Assembly: GCA_044376615.1 (NCBI GenBank)
Contig: JBILKO010000068.1
Coordinates: 1-13,226, forward strand
Direction: 5' to 3'
Length of the DNA: 13,226 nt
Origin: CAISGS01 sp044376615
Lineage (GTDB): Bacteria; Pseudomonadota; Alphaproteobacteria; Caulobacterales; Caulobacteraceae
Numbering within the stretch: the first letter of the stretch is position 1; each line of letters starts with the position of its first letter. Shown here piece by piece: positions 6,836-13,175 of this stretch. The position numbers and the translations under genes were made by a program. Under the pieces are notes generated by a model. That model saw nothing but the letters and a program-made list of their open reading frames with translations. It was not told the origin of the DNA and searched no databases.

Positions 6836-7339
6836 ATGAGCGATACGGGTCTGGAATTTTCGGTCGGTAATCACGTGGTCTATCCTGCCCATGGCGTTGG
6901 CCAGGTGGCGGGCATTGAGACCCAGGCTGTCGCCGGCATGGAACTGGAAGTCTATGTCATTACCTTTGACCACGAAAAAATGACCCTGCGCGTCCCGACC
7001 AAGAAGGCCAAGGTTGCAGGTCTGCGTCCCCTGGCGGCGGGCGATGTCGTCGGACAGGCCTTGACCACGCTCAAGGGCCGCGCCCGGATTAAGCGCACCA
7101 TGTGGAGCCGCCGGGCCCAAGAATACGAAGCAAAGATCAATTCGGGTGACCTGATCTCGATCGCAGAAGTCGTGCGCGACCTGCACCGTGCCGATAATCA
7201 GCCAGAGCAATCCTATTCCGAGCGTCAGCTGTATGAATCGGCCCTGGACCGCATGGCCCGTGAGGTCGCGGCGATTGAGCAGATTGATCGTGACGCAGCG
7301 ATTGGCATTCTGAACAAGTCCCTGCAAAAAGCCGCCTAG
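6836..7339 (+). CDS. cdnL: CarD/CdnL-family RNA polymerase-binding transcription regulator
   Basis: The 167-aa product begins MSDTGLEFSVGNHVVYPAHGVGQV, the CarD N-terminal Tudor-like domain (about 8-65) that binds the RNA polymerase beta subunit. The helical C-terminal domain (about 70-160) binds DNA at the upstream edge of the bubble; W90 in KRTMWSRRAQEYEAK is at the position of the conserved tryptophan that wedges into DNA in Mycobacterium CarD. CdnL-type proteins stabilise the open promoter complex and support ribosomal RNA and growth genes. A good AAGAGG ribosome binding site precedes the ATG. The protein ends KAA; a C-terminal Ala-Ala is the ClpXP recognition signal in Caulobacter CdnL. 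It follows fdxA and precedes a sigma factor, with a hairpin between. The symbol follows Caulobacter usage. Confidence 0.93.
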   Translation: MSDTGLEFSVGNHVVYPAHGVGQVAGIETQAVAGMELEVYVITFDHEKMTLRVPTKKAKVAGLRPLAAGDVVGQALTTLKGRARIKRTMWSRRAQEYEAKINSGDLISIAEVVRDLHRADNQPEQSYSERQLYESALDRMAREVAAIEQIDRDAAIGILNKSLQKAA

Positions 7340-7392
7340 GGCGCGGGGCCTTCGCGGCCAGAGCCCATCCAAAAATTTATCGCATTTGATTA

Positions 7393-7423
7393 GGCCGCCA
7401 GTGAACCAGACTGGCGGCCTTGT
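7393..7423 (+). terminator. Terminator-like hairpin after cdnL
   Basis: GGCCGCCAGT (7393-7402) pairs exactly with ACTGGCGGCC (7410-7419) around a 7-nt loop, followed by only TTGT. The stem is strong but the T-run short, so termination may be partial and allow read-through into the sigma factor gene. Confidence 0.65.
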
Positions 7424-7428
7424 CGTAT

Positions 7429-7467
7429 CTCCTTTGAACCGGACGCTTCTGCCCGGCGCCAAAGGGG
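7429..7467 (+). promoter_or_regulatory. Predicted SD-sequestering hairpin (possible RNA thermometer) ahead of the sigma factor
   Basis: CTCCTTTG (7429-7436) can pair with CAAAGGGG (7460-7467), eight pairs with one G-U. The right arm contains the AAAGGGG Shine-Dalgarno of the gene starting at 7474. Inside, CCGG (7439-7442) pairs with CCGG (7453-7456) around a 10-nt loop. This would hide the ribosome binding site at low temperature. Predicted by eye; no energy was calculated. Confidence 0.5.
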
Positions 7468-7473
7468 TTGATC

Positions 7474-8358
7474 ATGGCGCAGACCGAAACATCAGAAAGC
7501 CTAAGAGCCGACCGGCGGTTTGTGAAATCCGCCATGGCCGCACCGCTGCTTGAGGCCGATCACGAACGTGACCTAGCCCGCCGCTGGCGCGAGCAAAATG
7601 ATAATGAGGCCCTGCACGAGCTGACCACCGCCTATATGCGCCTGGTCGTTTCCATGGCCGGTAAGTTTCGCAATTACGGCCTGCCCATGGCCGATCTGGT
7701 GCAAGAGGGCAATATTGGCCTGATGCAGGCCGCCGCGCGGTTTGAACCCGATCGTGAGGTGCGGTTTTCCACCTATGCTTCCTGGTGGATCCGGGCCTCG
7801 ATTCAGGATTATGTGCTGCGCAACTGGTCGATTGTGCGCACCGGTACAACGGCGGCGCAAAAGTCACTGTTTTTCAATCTGCGCCGCCTACGCGCAGGCC
7901 TGAATGATGGCGGTAGCCAAGCCCTGTCGGCGGAAAGCCGCGCCTTTATCGCCAAGGAATTGGCGGTCGATGAGCGTGAGGTCGAGATGATGGCCGGGCG
8001 TCTTTCCGCCGTCGATCGCTCGCTCAATGCCCCCCTGGCCGAGGCCGGCGAAGGCGAATGGCAGGACTTCCTGGTCGATGAGGCCCCCCTGCCAGAAGCC
8101 GCGGTCATGCAGGCGCGCGATGAGTCGACCCGCCATGAATGGCTTGAAACGGCCCTGGCAACCCTCACACCCAGGGAGCGGCACATTATCGAACAGCGCC
8201 GCCTGATCGATGAGCCCCAGACCCTCGAGTTTATGGGCAAGGCGCTTGGCATATCTAAGGAACGGGTCCGCCAGATCGAGCACCATGCCTTGAAGAAACT
8301 CAAGCGCGCGCTGGAAAGCGCCGTCGGTGATCCGCGCGCGGCGGGGCTAATTGATTAG
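7474..8358 (+). CDS. rpoH: RNA polymerase sigma factor, RpoH (sigma-32) family, RpoH2-like
   Basis: The 294-aa product has the sigma-70 family plan: region 1.2-like LLEADHERDLARRWRE (25-40), region 2 with DLVQEGNIGLMQAAARF (74-90) and FSTYASWWIRASIQDYV (98-114), and a region 4.2 helix-turn-helix with SKERVRQIEHHALKKLK (about 261-277). The RpoH box QKSLFFNLRRLR (129-140) is specific to sigma-32 proteins and binds core polymerase. The opening RRFVKSAMAAPLLEADHE resembles the second sigma-32 paralogue (RpoH2) of alphaproteobacteria, linked to oxidative and photo-oxidative stress, more than the main heat-shock RpoH; this assignment is from memory. Start ATG 7474 is six bases after AAAGGGG; a TTG at 7468 is less likely. 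The leader may fold over the ribosome binding site. A tRNA gene follows. Confidence 0.92.
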   Translation: MAQTETSESLRADRRFVKSAMAAPLLEADHERDLARRWREQNDNEALHELTTAYMRLVVSMAGKFRNYGLPMADLVQEGNIGLMQAAARFEPDREVRFSTYASWWIRASIQDYVLRNWSIVRTGTTAAQKSLFFNLRRLRAGLNDGGSQALSAESRAFIAKELAVDEREVEMMAGRLSAVDRSLNAPLAEAGEGEWQDFLVDEAPLPEAAVMQARDESTRHEWLETALATLTPRERHIIEQRRLIDEPQTLEFMGKALGISKERVRQIEHHALKKLKRALESAVGDPRAAGLID

Positions 8359-8367
8359 GCCTGCTGG

Positions 8368-8396
8368 TTGGCACCGGCATGGCCAGTGTGTTAGGT
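8368..8396 (+). promoter_or_regulatory. Possible tRNA-Arg promoter
   Basis: TTGGCA (8368-8373) matches the -35 hexamer at 5 of 6; 17 bp later TTAGGT (8391-8396) is a poor -10 (extended GTTAGGTT partly fits the Caulobacter -10). The spacing would start transcription near 8402, just before the tRNA. The position is right, the -10 is not strong. Confidence 0.35.
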
Positions 8397-8405
8397 TCAC
8401 CGCAC

Positions 8406-8482
8406 GTCTCGTTAGCTCAGCCGGATAGAGCATCAGTTTCCTAAATTGAGGGTCAGAGGTTCGAGTCCTCTACGGGACGCCA
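8406..8482 (+). tRNA. tRNA-Arg (anticodon CCT)
   Basis: A full cloverleaf of 77 nt including encoded CCA. The acceptor arm GTCTCGT pairs with ACGGGAC (one G-T) and is followed by G-CCA. The D stem is GCTC/GAGC, the anticodon stem TCAGT/ATTGA with loop TTCCTAA (anticodon CCT, reading AGG), and the T arm AGAGG-TTCGAGT-CCTCT. It decodes the rare arginine codon AGG. No tandem tRNA follows and no integrase or repeat of its 3' end is visible, although tRNA-Arg genes are common integration sites elsewhere. Confidence 0.97.
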
Positions 8483-8695
8483 TTTTTGGCCTTGGCGTGC
8501 GTGGCCTGTGCGCAATTGGCCTTGTTTTTTGGTGAAAATTCAGTCACTAATTCGTCATAGATTGCCATTGACTGGATGGCCTTGCTGCCGCGCTGCCGCG
8601 GTCAGCCACCTGGTCAAAAGCCTTCCTAAACCGGAATAGTCCGCCCTGCGCCGTCACGGCTGCGGGGTTTATTTACACCATAAGGGTGATTTCTC
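8483..8695. other. Non-coding stretch after tRNA-Arg
   Basis: About 210 bases without a convincing gene. It starts with a T5 run directly after the tRNA CCA. At 8643-8667 an imperfect hairpin (GCCGT-C-ACGGC core, outer CCC/GGG, 3x3 internal loop) is followed by TTTATTT and might end the tRNA transcript. Nothing else is recognised. Confidence 0.4.
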
Positions 8696-8776
8696 ATGGC
8701 CACAGGCCCTTATTCACGGTCTAGCCAGACCTTTAGTCTTGTCCTTGGTCTAATGCATGGGACGATCGCGCAATGA
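8696..8776 (+). CDS. Possible 26-codon leader ORF overlapping the next gene
   Basis: An ORF from ATG 8696 encodes MATGPYSRSSQTFSLVLGL followed by MHGTIAQ, then a TGA that overlaps the next ATG (ATGA, 8773-8776). An AAGG lies about 10 bases before its start, whereas the downstream gene has only a weak GGGA. The 4-bp overlap suggests translational coupling. It is very short and has no recognisable family, so chance is a real alternative. Confidence 0.3.
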   Translation: MATGPYSRSSQTFSLVLGLMHGTIAQ

Positions 8777-9018
8777 GCATGCCCACGGTCGAGCGCGCCT
8801 ATGCCCTGGCGCGGTCTGGAAAGTTTAGCAATATTGATACCCTTAAGGACCGCCTAAAGGCCGATGGTTGCCGTGCGGTCGATGCCTTGCTGGCCAATCG
8901 CTCGATTCGCGGCCATATACAGGCCATCTGTGCGGCAACCTTTAAGCCGCCAATTGAAGACGAACCCGTCGCAGACGTGGTACAAGCCGATCCCGAGCAA
9001 CCTGACCAGCCTGCCTAG
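8773..9018 (+). CDS. Small uncharacterised protein (81 aa)
   Basis: The product begins MSMPTVERAYALARSGKFSNIDTL. The stretch from residue 3 to about 55 (VERAYALARSGK, then a D/R-rich helix and VDALLANRSIRGHIQAIC) resembles short proteins that are common and uncharacterised in Caulobacterales and Sphingomonadales. It looks helical; the last 25 residues are acidic and proline-rich and probably disordered. There is no signal peptide or membrane segment, so it should be cytosolic. Start at 8773 or at the second Met (8779) cannot be decided: the ribosome binding site is weak and the preceding small ORF overlaps by 4 bp. It is followed after 39 bp by the DUF6481 gene in the same direction. Confidence 0.7.
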   Translation: MSMPTVERAYALARSGKFSNIDTLKDRLKADGCRAVDALLANRSIRGHIQAICAATFKPPIEDEPVADVVQADPEQPDQPA

Positions 9019-9057
9019 TCTGATTGCTCGCCCTAAAGCCCCCCATTCGAAGGCCCC

Positions 9058-9417
9058 ATGTCTGACATTTTAAAAACCGGCTTTGCTGACCGCCAAAAGA
9101 CGGCGGCTGAGGCAAAGAAAGCCCTATTGGCCAAGTTCAAGCCAAAGCCTGCCATACCTGATCCCCTGTTCGAAGAGCGTGAGGCCCTGCGCCTAGCAGA
9201 AATCGAGCGCGTTCGGGCAGAGCGGGCGGCAACCAAGGCGGCGGCCAAGCAGGCTGCAGCTGAGGCCCTTGAGCTCAAGCGCCAAGAGCAAGAAGCGCTT
9301 GAGGCCGCTGAACTTGAAGCCCGGCGCGGCCAGCGTAAGGAACGCAAGATCCTGACCAAGGCCGAAGAAAAAGCCCGGCGCGACGCCAAATACGCCGCGC
9401 GTAAGGCCCGTAAATAA
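9058..9417 (+). CDS. DUF6481 family protein, charged coiled-coil
   Basis: The 119-aa product starts MSDILKTGFADRQKTAAEAKKA and continues with FKPKPAIPDPLFEERE, matching my recollection of DUF6481 proteins of alphaproteobacteria. From about residue 40 it is one long helix rich in Ala, Glu, Lys and Arg (LAEIERVRAERAATKAA), likely a coiled coil, ending in a strongly basic tail (YAARKARK) that may touch nucleic acid. The function is unknown. GAAGG lies seven bases before the ATG. It stands in a row of small genes with similar charged composition (next gene 41 bp on), suggesting an operon. Confidence 0.8.
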   Translation: MSDILKTGFADRQKTAAEAKKALLAKFKPKPAIPDPLFEEREALRLAEIERVRAERAATKAAAKQAAAEALELKRQEQEALEAAELEARRGQRKERKILTKAEEKARRDAKYAARKARK

Positions 9418-9458
9418 CCGCTGCCATAGACTTGGCGGCCCTAAGGGAGGACGCCAAG

Positions 9459-9623
9459 ATGGCGCGCAAACCCAATTATAATTTCGAACGCCAAGAGCGC
9501 GAGCGGATCAAGGCGGCAAAGCTTGCCGAAAAAGCCGAAGCCAAGCGCCAAGAGCGCGAACGCGACAAGGCCGAGGCCGGTGGTCAGCCCCAGGACGACG
9601 CGGACGATGAGCCTAGGACCTAA
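9459..9623 (+). CDS. Small highly charged protein (54 aa)
   Basis: The ATG at 9459 is preceded by a strong AAGGGAGG (9443-9450) at ideal spacing, which decides this start over a TTG at 9432. The product begins MARKPNYNFERQERERIKAA and continues as a Lys/Glu/Arg helix (KLAEKAEAKRQERERDKAEA) with an acidic end (DDADDEP). It has the look of a short coiled coil or disordered nucleic-acid-associated protein. I recall similar short ORFs in Caulobacterales, without function. Its composition echoes the DUF6481 protein just upstream, and the next gene starts two bases after its stop. Confidence 0.75.
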   Translation: MARKPNYNFERQERERIKAAKLAEKAEAKRQERERDKAEAGGQPQDDADDEPRT

Positions 9624-9625
9624 GC

Positions 9626-9889
9626 ATGCAGACCGCGACCTTGTATAATCACGAGACCGTCCAGCTCGACGGTGAAGCCTTTGCCGACTGCGAATTTCGC
9701 GGCTGCCGCATGGTCTATAAGGGCGGCGAGCTGCCCGTCTTTGACAGCTGCAAATTCGACGATTGCGATTGGCGCTTCGAAGACGCTGCGGCCCGGGCCC
9801 TGGCGCATATGAAGACGGTCTGGGGCGTGGGCGGCAAGGCCCCGGTTCAGGCCCTGATCAAGGAAATCACCGGCGGCGGCGGGCGTTAG
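9626..9889 (+). CDS. Small uncharacterised protein with pentapeptide-like repeat section (87 aa)
   Basis: Only two bases separate this ATG from the stop of the 54-aa gene, so translation is probably coupled; AGGA lies about ten bases upstream. Residues 17-53 run F-x-D-C-x-F-x-G-C, then F-D-S-C-x-F-D-D-C-D-W-x-F, a short pattern of aromatic and Cys residues every five positions that recalls a pentapeptide-repeat strand, but too brief for a confident call. Four Cys occur in two C-x-x-x-x-C pairs, so metal binding is conceivable, though unsupported. The rest is a helix (DAAARALAHMKTVW) and a glycine-rich end. Cytosolic, function unknown. A hairpin overlaps the stop codon. Confidence 0.75.
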   Translation: MQTATLYNHETVQLDGEAFADCEFRGCRMVYKGGELPVFDSCKFDDCDWRFEDAAARALAHMKTVWGVGGKAPVQALIKEITGGGGR

Positions 9890-9900
9890 GCGCCCGCCTT
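9878..9900 (+). terminator. Hairpin at the end of the small-gene cluster
   Basis: GGCGGGCG (9878-9885) pairs exactly with CGCCCGCC (9891-9898) around TTAGG, the loop containing the TAG stop. Only TT follows, so this is a strong stem with a poor T-run; a terminator is likely given that an independently regulated gene follows. Confidence 0.5.
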
Positions 9901-9917
9901 CCAGGCTGCATTCTCAC

Positions 9918-9936
9918 GCTATTGATAATCATTCGC
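9918..9936. promoter_or_regulatory. Fur box ahead of the TonB-dependent receptor
   Basis: The 19 bp at 9918-9936 match the classical Fur consensus GATAATGATAATCATTATC at 15 positions, with the central GATAATCATT intact. It sits just upstream of the predicted -35 of a siderophore receptor gene, the expected place for iron-dependent repression. Confidence 0.72.
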
Positions 9937-9943
9937 AAAAACC

Positions 9944-9973
9944 TTGACAGGCTTTTTGCTGCAAACTAATAAT
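9944..9973 (+). promoter_or_regulatory. Receptor gene promoter
   Basis: A perfect -35 TTGACA (9944-9949) is followed after 18 bp by AATAAT (9968-9973), 5 of 6 to TATAAT. Transcription would start near 9980, which is downstream of the ATG at 9972, so that ATG cannot be used from this promoter. Confidence 0.6.
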
Positions 9974-10001
9974 GCGTCGCAAATTCAATTTGGGGCGCGA
10001 G

Positions 10002-12107
10002 ATGGTTAGACTTACGGCAAGGATCAATCTGGGCGCTTCGGTGCTCGTCGCAGCTGGCGCGGTAATAGCCGCGCACACGGCTTTTGCGGCGGAGGCGGAG
10101 GTCTCGGAGCTGACGGTCACGGGCATACGCAATGCCTATGATCAGTCGGTCATCACCAGTGCCACCCGCACCCCAACGGCCTTGATCGATACGCCTCAGG
10201 CCATCAGCATTATCAGCCGCGCCGTCTTGCAGGACCAGGCCATGCAGGGCATGGCCGATGTGGTGCGCTACATGCCCGGTGTCGGCATGGCTCAGGGCGA
10301 AGGCAATCGCAATACACCGGTCATGCGCGGCATCAGCTCGACAGCAAATTTCTATCTCGATGGTGTGCGCGACGATGTCGAATATTTCCGCGATACGTAT
10401 AATCTTGAACGGGTTGAGGCGCTAAAGGGGCCCAATGCCATGGTGTTTGGCCGTGGCGGCGGCGGCGGCGTGATCAATCGGGTTTCCCTCCAGCCGGACG
10501 GATCTAACGGCGGTGAACTGACCGTTCAGGCGGGGTCATGGAGCACACAACGCCTCAGCCTTGATCAAAGGCACGCGTTTTCCACCGCAATCTCGGGCCG
10601 CTTGGCGAGTGTTTACGAGAACGCTCAGAGCTATCGAGTCGGCGTCATCACCGAGAAGTTTGGCGTCAATCCAAGCTTAAAATTCGCCATCAGTGACCAA
10701 ACCCAAATCCAGCTGAGTTATGAGCATTTTGCCTATGACACGGTCGCTGATCGAGGGGTGCCATCCCTCGGTGGGCGGCCGCTTAAGACCGCGCCTAGCC
10801 CGTTTTTTGGCAGTCCAACCCAGAGCCCGACCGATTTCTCGATGGATATGGCCCGCCTGGTGCTCGACCACCGCCTTGGCATCGCGACCCTGCACAGCGT
10901 CACCAGTCTTGGCGATTATGACAAGTTCTACCAGAATGTGTATCCGGGCGCGATCAATGCCGCCGGAACCGATGTGGCTATACTGGCCTATAACAACCAG
11001 ACCCGCCGCCAAAATGTCTGGCATCAGACCGATCTGACCCTGCCTGCGCGCACCGGCCGGTTTGAGCACACCCTGCTGGCCGGGATTGAGCTCGGCCGTC
11101 AGACTACGGATAATCGTCGCCTGACCGGGTATTTTGGCGGGTCTGGGTCTGTGGTCACCAGCCAACTTGTGCCGCTAAGCCAGCCGAACCAAATCTTGCC
11201 GCTTGGTTTTGCGCCCGCTGCGACCGATGCCGATAATCATGGCGTCGCCACGACGGTCGCGGCCTATGTTCAAGATCAGGTCCAGCTAACGCCAAAACTC
11301 CAGGCCCTGATGGGCCTGCGGTATGAGCAGTTCGCGCTAAACCTGCGCAATAGCCGAAATGGCCAAGTCTTGAGCGCGCGCGATGGCCTGTGGTCGCCAA
11401 GGTTGGGACTGGTCTATAAGCCAAGCGATAATCTGGCGGCCTATGCCAGCTATAGCCGCACCTATAGCCCTAGGGCTGGCGATCAACTCGCCGCCTTGAC
11501 GCTTAGCAACCGGGCCTTGGCACCGGAGAAGTTTGAAAATCACGAGCTGGGCGTCAAATGGGACCTGAGTCCCAACCTGTCCGCAACCGCCGCCCTTTAT
11601 CAGCTCAAGCGCAGCAATGTTGCTGTGTCCGATCCGGCCCTGCCGCAACGGCTGGTCTTAGTCGATGGCCAGACCAGCCACGGGCTTGAACTTGGTTTGC
11701 AGGGCACCGTCAGGCCCGGCTGGACCCTGATCGGGGGCTATGCGTATCAAGACGGAAAGCTTGACCAGACCCAGTCGGCGTCGGCCAAGGCGGGCGCGCA
11801 GCTGGCCAATCTGCCAAGGCATTCGGCCTCGCTCTGGAACCGGTTTGATTTGGCATCGGGTTGGGGGCTGGGATTGGGCGTGGTTTACCGCGATGCCCTG
11901 TTTACCTCGACTGATAACAGCGTCACCTTGCCAGGCTATGTGCGGGCTGATGGCGCGGTCTATAAGCGTGTCACCGAGCGCCTGCGCGGCCAGATCAATA
12001 TCGAAAACCTGTTCGACACGACCTATTTTGCTTCTGCCCATAACAATAACAATATCACGCCGGGCGCACCTCGAACGATCAAGCTTTCCCTTACGGCACA
12101 GTACTAG
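10002..12107 (+). CDS. TonB-dependent siderophore receptor (catecholate type likely)
   Basis: The 701-aa product is an outer-membrane receptor. I place the start at ATG 10002, not 9972, because the promoter overlaps 9972 and from 10002 the protein opens with a proper signal peptide: MVRLTAR, a hydrophobic stretch, then HTAFA before AEAEV. A TonB-box-like ELTVTG follows. The plug domain covers about residues 40-165: TPQAISIISRAVLQDQ, VVRYMPGV, RNTPVMRGI, FYLDGVRDD, and LERVEALKGPNAMVFGRGGG. The remaining 500 or so residues are a beta barrel ending with NIENLFDTTYFAS and a terminal strand closing in Tyr. Such receptors bind ferric siderophores and use TonB-ExbBD energy. The GRGGGGGVINRV loop is common in catecholate receptors (Fiu-like), so that substrate is a guess. 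No uptake or synthesis genes adjoin it. A Fur box upstream fits iron control. Confidence 0.92.
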   Translation: MVRLTARINLGASVLVAAGAVIAAHTAFAAEAEVSELTVTGIRNAYDQSVITSATRTPTALIDTPQAISIISRAVLQDQAMQGMADVVRYMPGVGMAQGEGNRNTPVMRGISSTANFYLDGVRDDVEYFRDTYNLERVEALKGPNAMVFGRGGGGGVINRVSLQPDGSNGGELTVQAGSWSTQRLSLDQRHAFSTAISGRLASVYENAQSYRVGVITEKFGVNPSLKFAISDQTQIQLSYEHFAYDTVADRGVPSLGGRPLKTAPSPFFGSPTQSPTDFSMDMARLVLDHRLGIATLHSVTSLGDYDKFYQNVYPGAINAAGTDVAILAYNNQTRRQNVWHQTDLTLPARTGRFEHTLLAGIELGRQTTDNRRLTGYFGGSGSVVTSQLVPLSQPNQILPLGFAPAATDADNHGVATTVAAYVQDQVQLTPKLQALMGLRYEQFALNLRNSRNGQVLSARDGLWSPRLGLVYKPSDNLAAYASYSRTYSPRAGDQLAALTLSNRALAPEKFENHELGVKWDLSPNLSATAALYQLKRSNVAVSDPALPQRLVLVDGQTSHGLELGLQGTVRPGWTLIGGYAYQDGKLDQTQSASAKAGAQLANLPRHSASLWNRFDLASGWGLGLGVVYRDALFTSTDNSVTLPGYVRADGAVYKRVTERLRGQINIENLFDTTYFASAHNNNNITPGAPRTIKLSLTAQY

Positions 12108-12137
12108 GCTTGGTCTGATCTTGATTTAGGGATTTTC

Positions 12138-12149
12138 AAACGCGCGTTT
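12138..12149. promoter_or_regulatory. 12-bp perfect palindrome before the FMN oxidoreductase gene
   Basis: AAACGCGCGTTT is its own reverse complement and lies 49 bp ahead of the next start, in a 90-bp gap. It might be a regulator site. No clear promoter is visible around it. Confidence 0.3.
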
Positions 12150-12197
12150 TAAGGTCAAGCTCAGGCCCAAGATTGGCAAAATTCAGGACCTGACCCC

Positions 12198-13175
12198 ATG
12201 AAGACCCGCATTACCGAAATGTTTGGCATTGAGCGCCCCATCATGCAGGGCGGCATGCATTTTGTTGGCTTTGCCGAACTGGCCGCCGCCGTGTCCAATG
12301 CGGGCGGGCTTGGCATAATTACCGCCCTAACCCAGCGCACGCCGCAGGACCTGGCCAAGGAGATCGCCAAGTGCCGGGGCCTGACCGACAAGCCCTTTGG
12401 CGTCAATCTGACCTTCCTGCCCTCGGTCAACCAGCCGGACTATCCGGGCTATATCCAGGCCATTATCGAGGGCGGCGTAAAGATCGTCGAAACGGCGGGC
12501 AATAATCCGGCCAAGTGGCTGCCCGTCCTGAAAGAAAACGGCATCAAGGTGGTGCATAAGTGTACGGCGGTGCGCCATGCGCTGAAGGCGGAATCCATTG
12601 GCTGTGACGCGGTCAGTGTCGATGGCTTTGAATGCGGCGGCCACCCAGGCGAAGACGATGTGCCCAATATGATCCTTCTGCCGCGTGCGGCCGAAGAGCT
12701 GAAAATCCCTTTCCTGGCCTCTGGCGGCATGGCCGATGCCCGGTCCTTGGTTGCGGCCCTGGCCATGGGCGCTGACGGCATGAATATGGGCACCCGCTTT
12801 ATAGCGACCAAGGAAGCGCCGGTGCATGAGAATGTGAAACAGGCCATTGTCGCAGCCTCAGAGCTCGATACTCGCCTCGTCATGCGCCCCCTGCGCAACA
12901 CAGAGCGCGTCTTGAACAATGCTGGGGTTGAAAAGCTGCTGGCCAAGGAAAAAGCGCTCGGGGCCAATATCAAGTTCGAGGACATTATCGAGGAAGTGGC
13001 TGGGGTCTATCCGCGCATCATGCTCAATGGCGAAATGGATGCCGGGGCCTGGTCTTGCGGCATGGTCGCCGGTCTGATTCATGACATCCCCACCTGCCAA
13101 GAATTGCTAGATCGGATCATGGCCGAGGCCACTGAGCTGATCCGTAGCCGCCTAGAAGGCATGTTGGCGGCTTAG
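12198..13175 (+). CDS. FMN-dependent NAD(P)H:quinone reductase / nitronate monooxygenase family
   Basis: The 325-aa product is a TIM-barrel flavoprotein of the nitronate monooxygenase (2-nitropropane dioxygenase) superfamily. Visible motifs: QGGM (17-20) with AAAVSNAGGLGII, KPFGVNLTFLP, VVETAGNNP, KVVHKCTAVRHA, DGFECGGHPGEDD with H149, ASGGMADARSLVAALAMGADG (174-194, FMN phosphate loop) and NMGTRF (196-201). This pattern, including the ending RLEGMLA, closely follows Pseudomonas aeruginosa PA1024, first called a nitronate monooxygenase and later shown to be an NADH:quinone reductase. So reduction of quinones with NADH is at least as likely as nitronate oxidation. AGGA precedes the ATG by about 11 bases. 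Cytosolic; no operon partner is visible inside the window. Confidence 0.9.
   Translation: MKTRITEMFGIERPIMQGGMHFVGFAELAAAVSNAGGLGIITALTQRTPQDLAKEIAKCRGLTDKPFGVNLTFLPSVNQPDYPGYIQAIIEGGVKIVETAGNNPAKWLPVLKENGIKVVHKCTAVRHALKAESIGCDAVSVDGFECGGHPGEDDVPNMILLPRAAEELKIPFLASGGMADARSLVAALAMGADGMNMGTRFIATKEAPVHENVKQAIVAASELDTRLVMRPLRNTERVLNNAGVEKLLAKEKALGANIKFEDIIEEVAGVYPRIMLNGEMDAGAWSCGMVAGLIHDIPTCQELLDRIMAEATELIRSRLEGMLAA

Noticed and set aside
6674..7462. 262-codon minus-strand frame across cdnL and its leader
   Set aside because: It is antisense to the well-supported CarD gene and crosses its promoter region and terminator; no recognisable domain.
8406..8482. tRNA-Arg as an integration site for a mobile element
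   Set aside because: No integrase, no direct repeat of the tRNA 3' end and no change in gene character downstream could be seen.
9871..9900. GGC-repeat run as a microsatellite
   Set aside because: It is a short run encoding consecutive glycines at the end of the 87-aa protein and forming one arm of a hairpin; too short to call a repeat feature.
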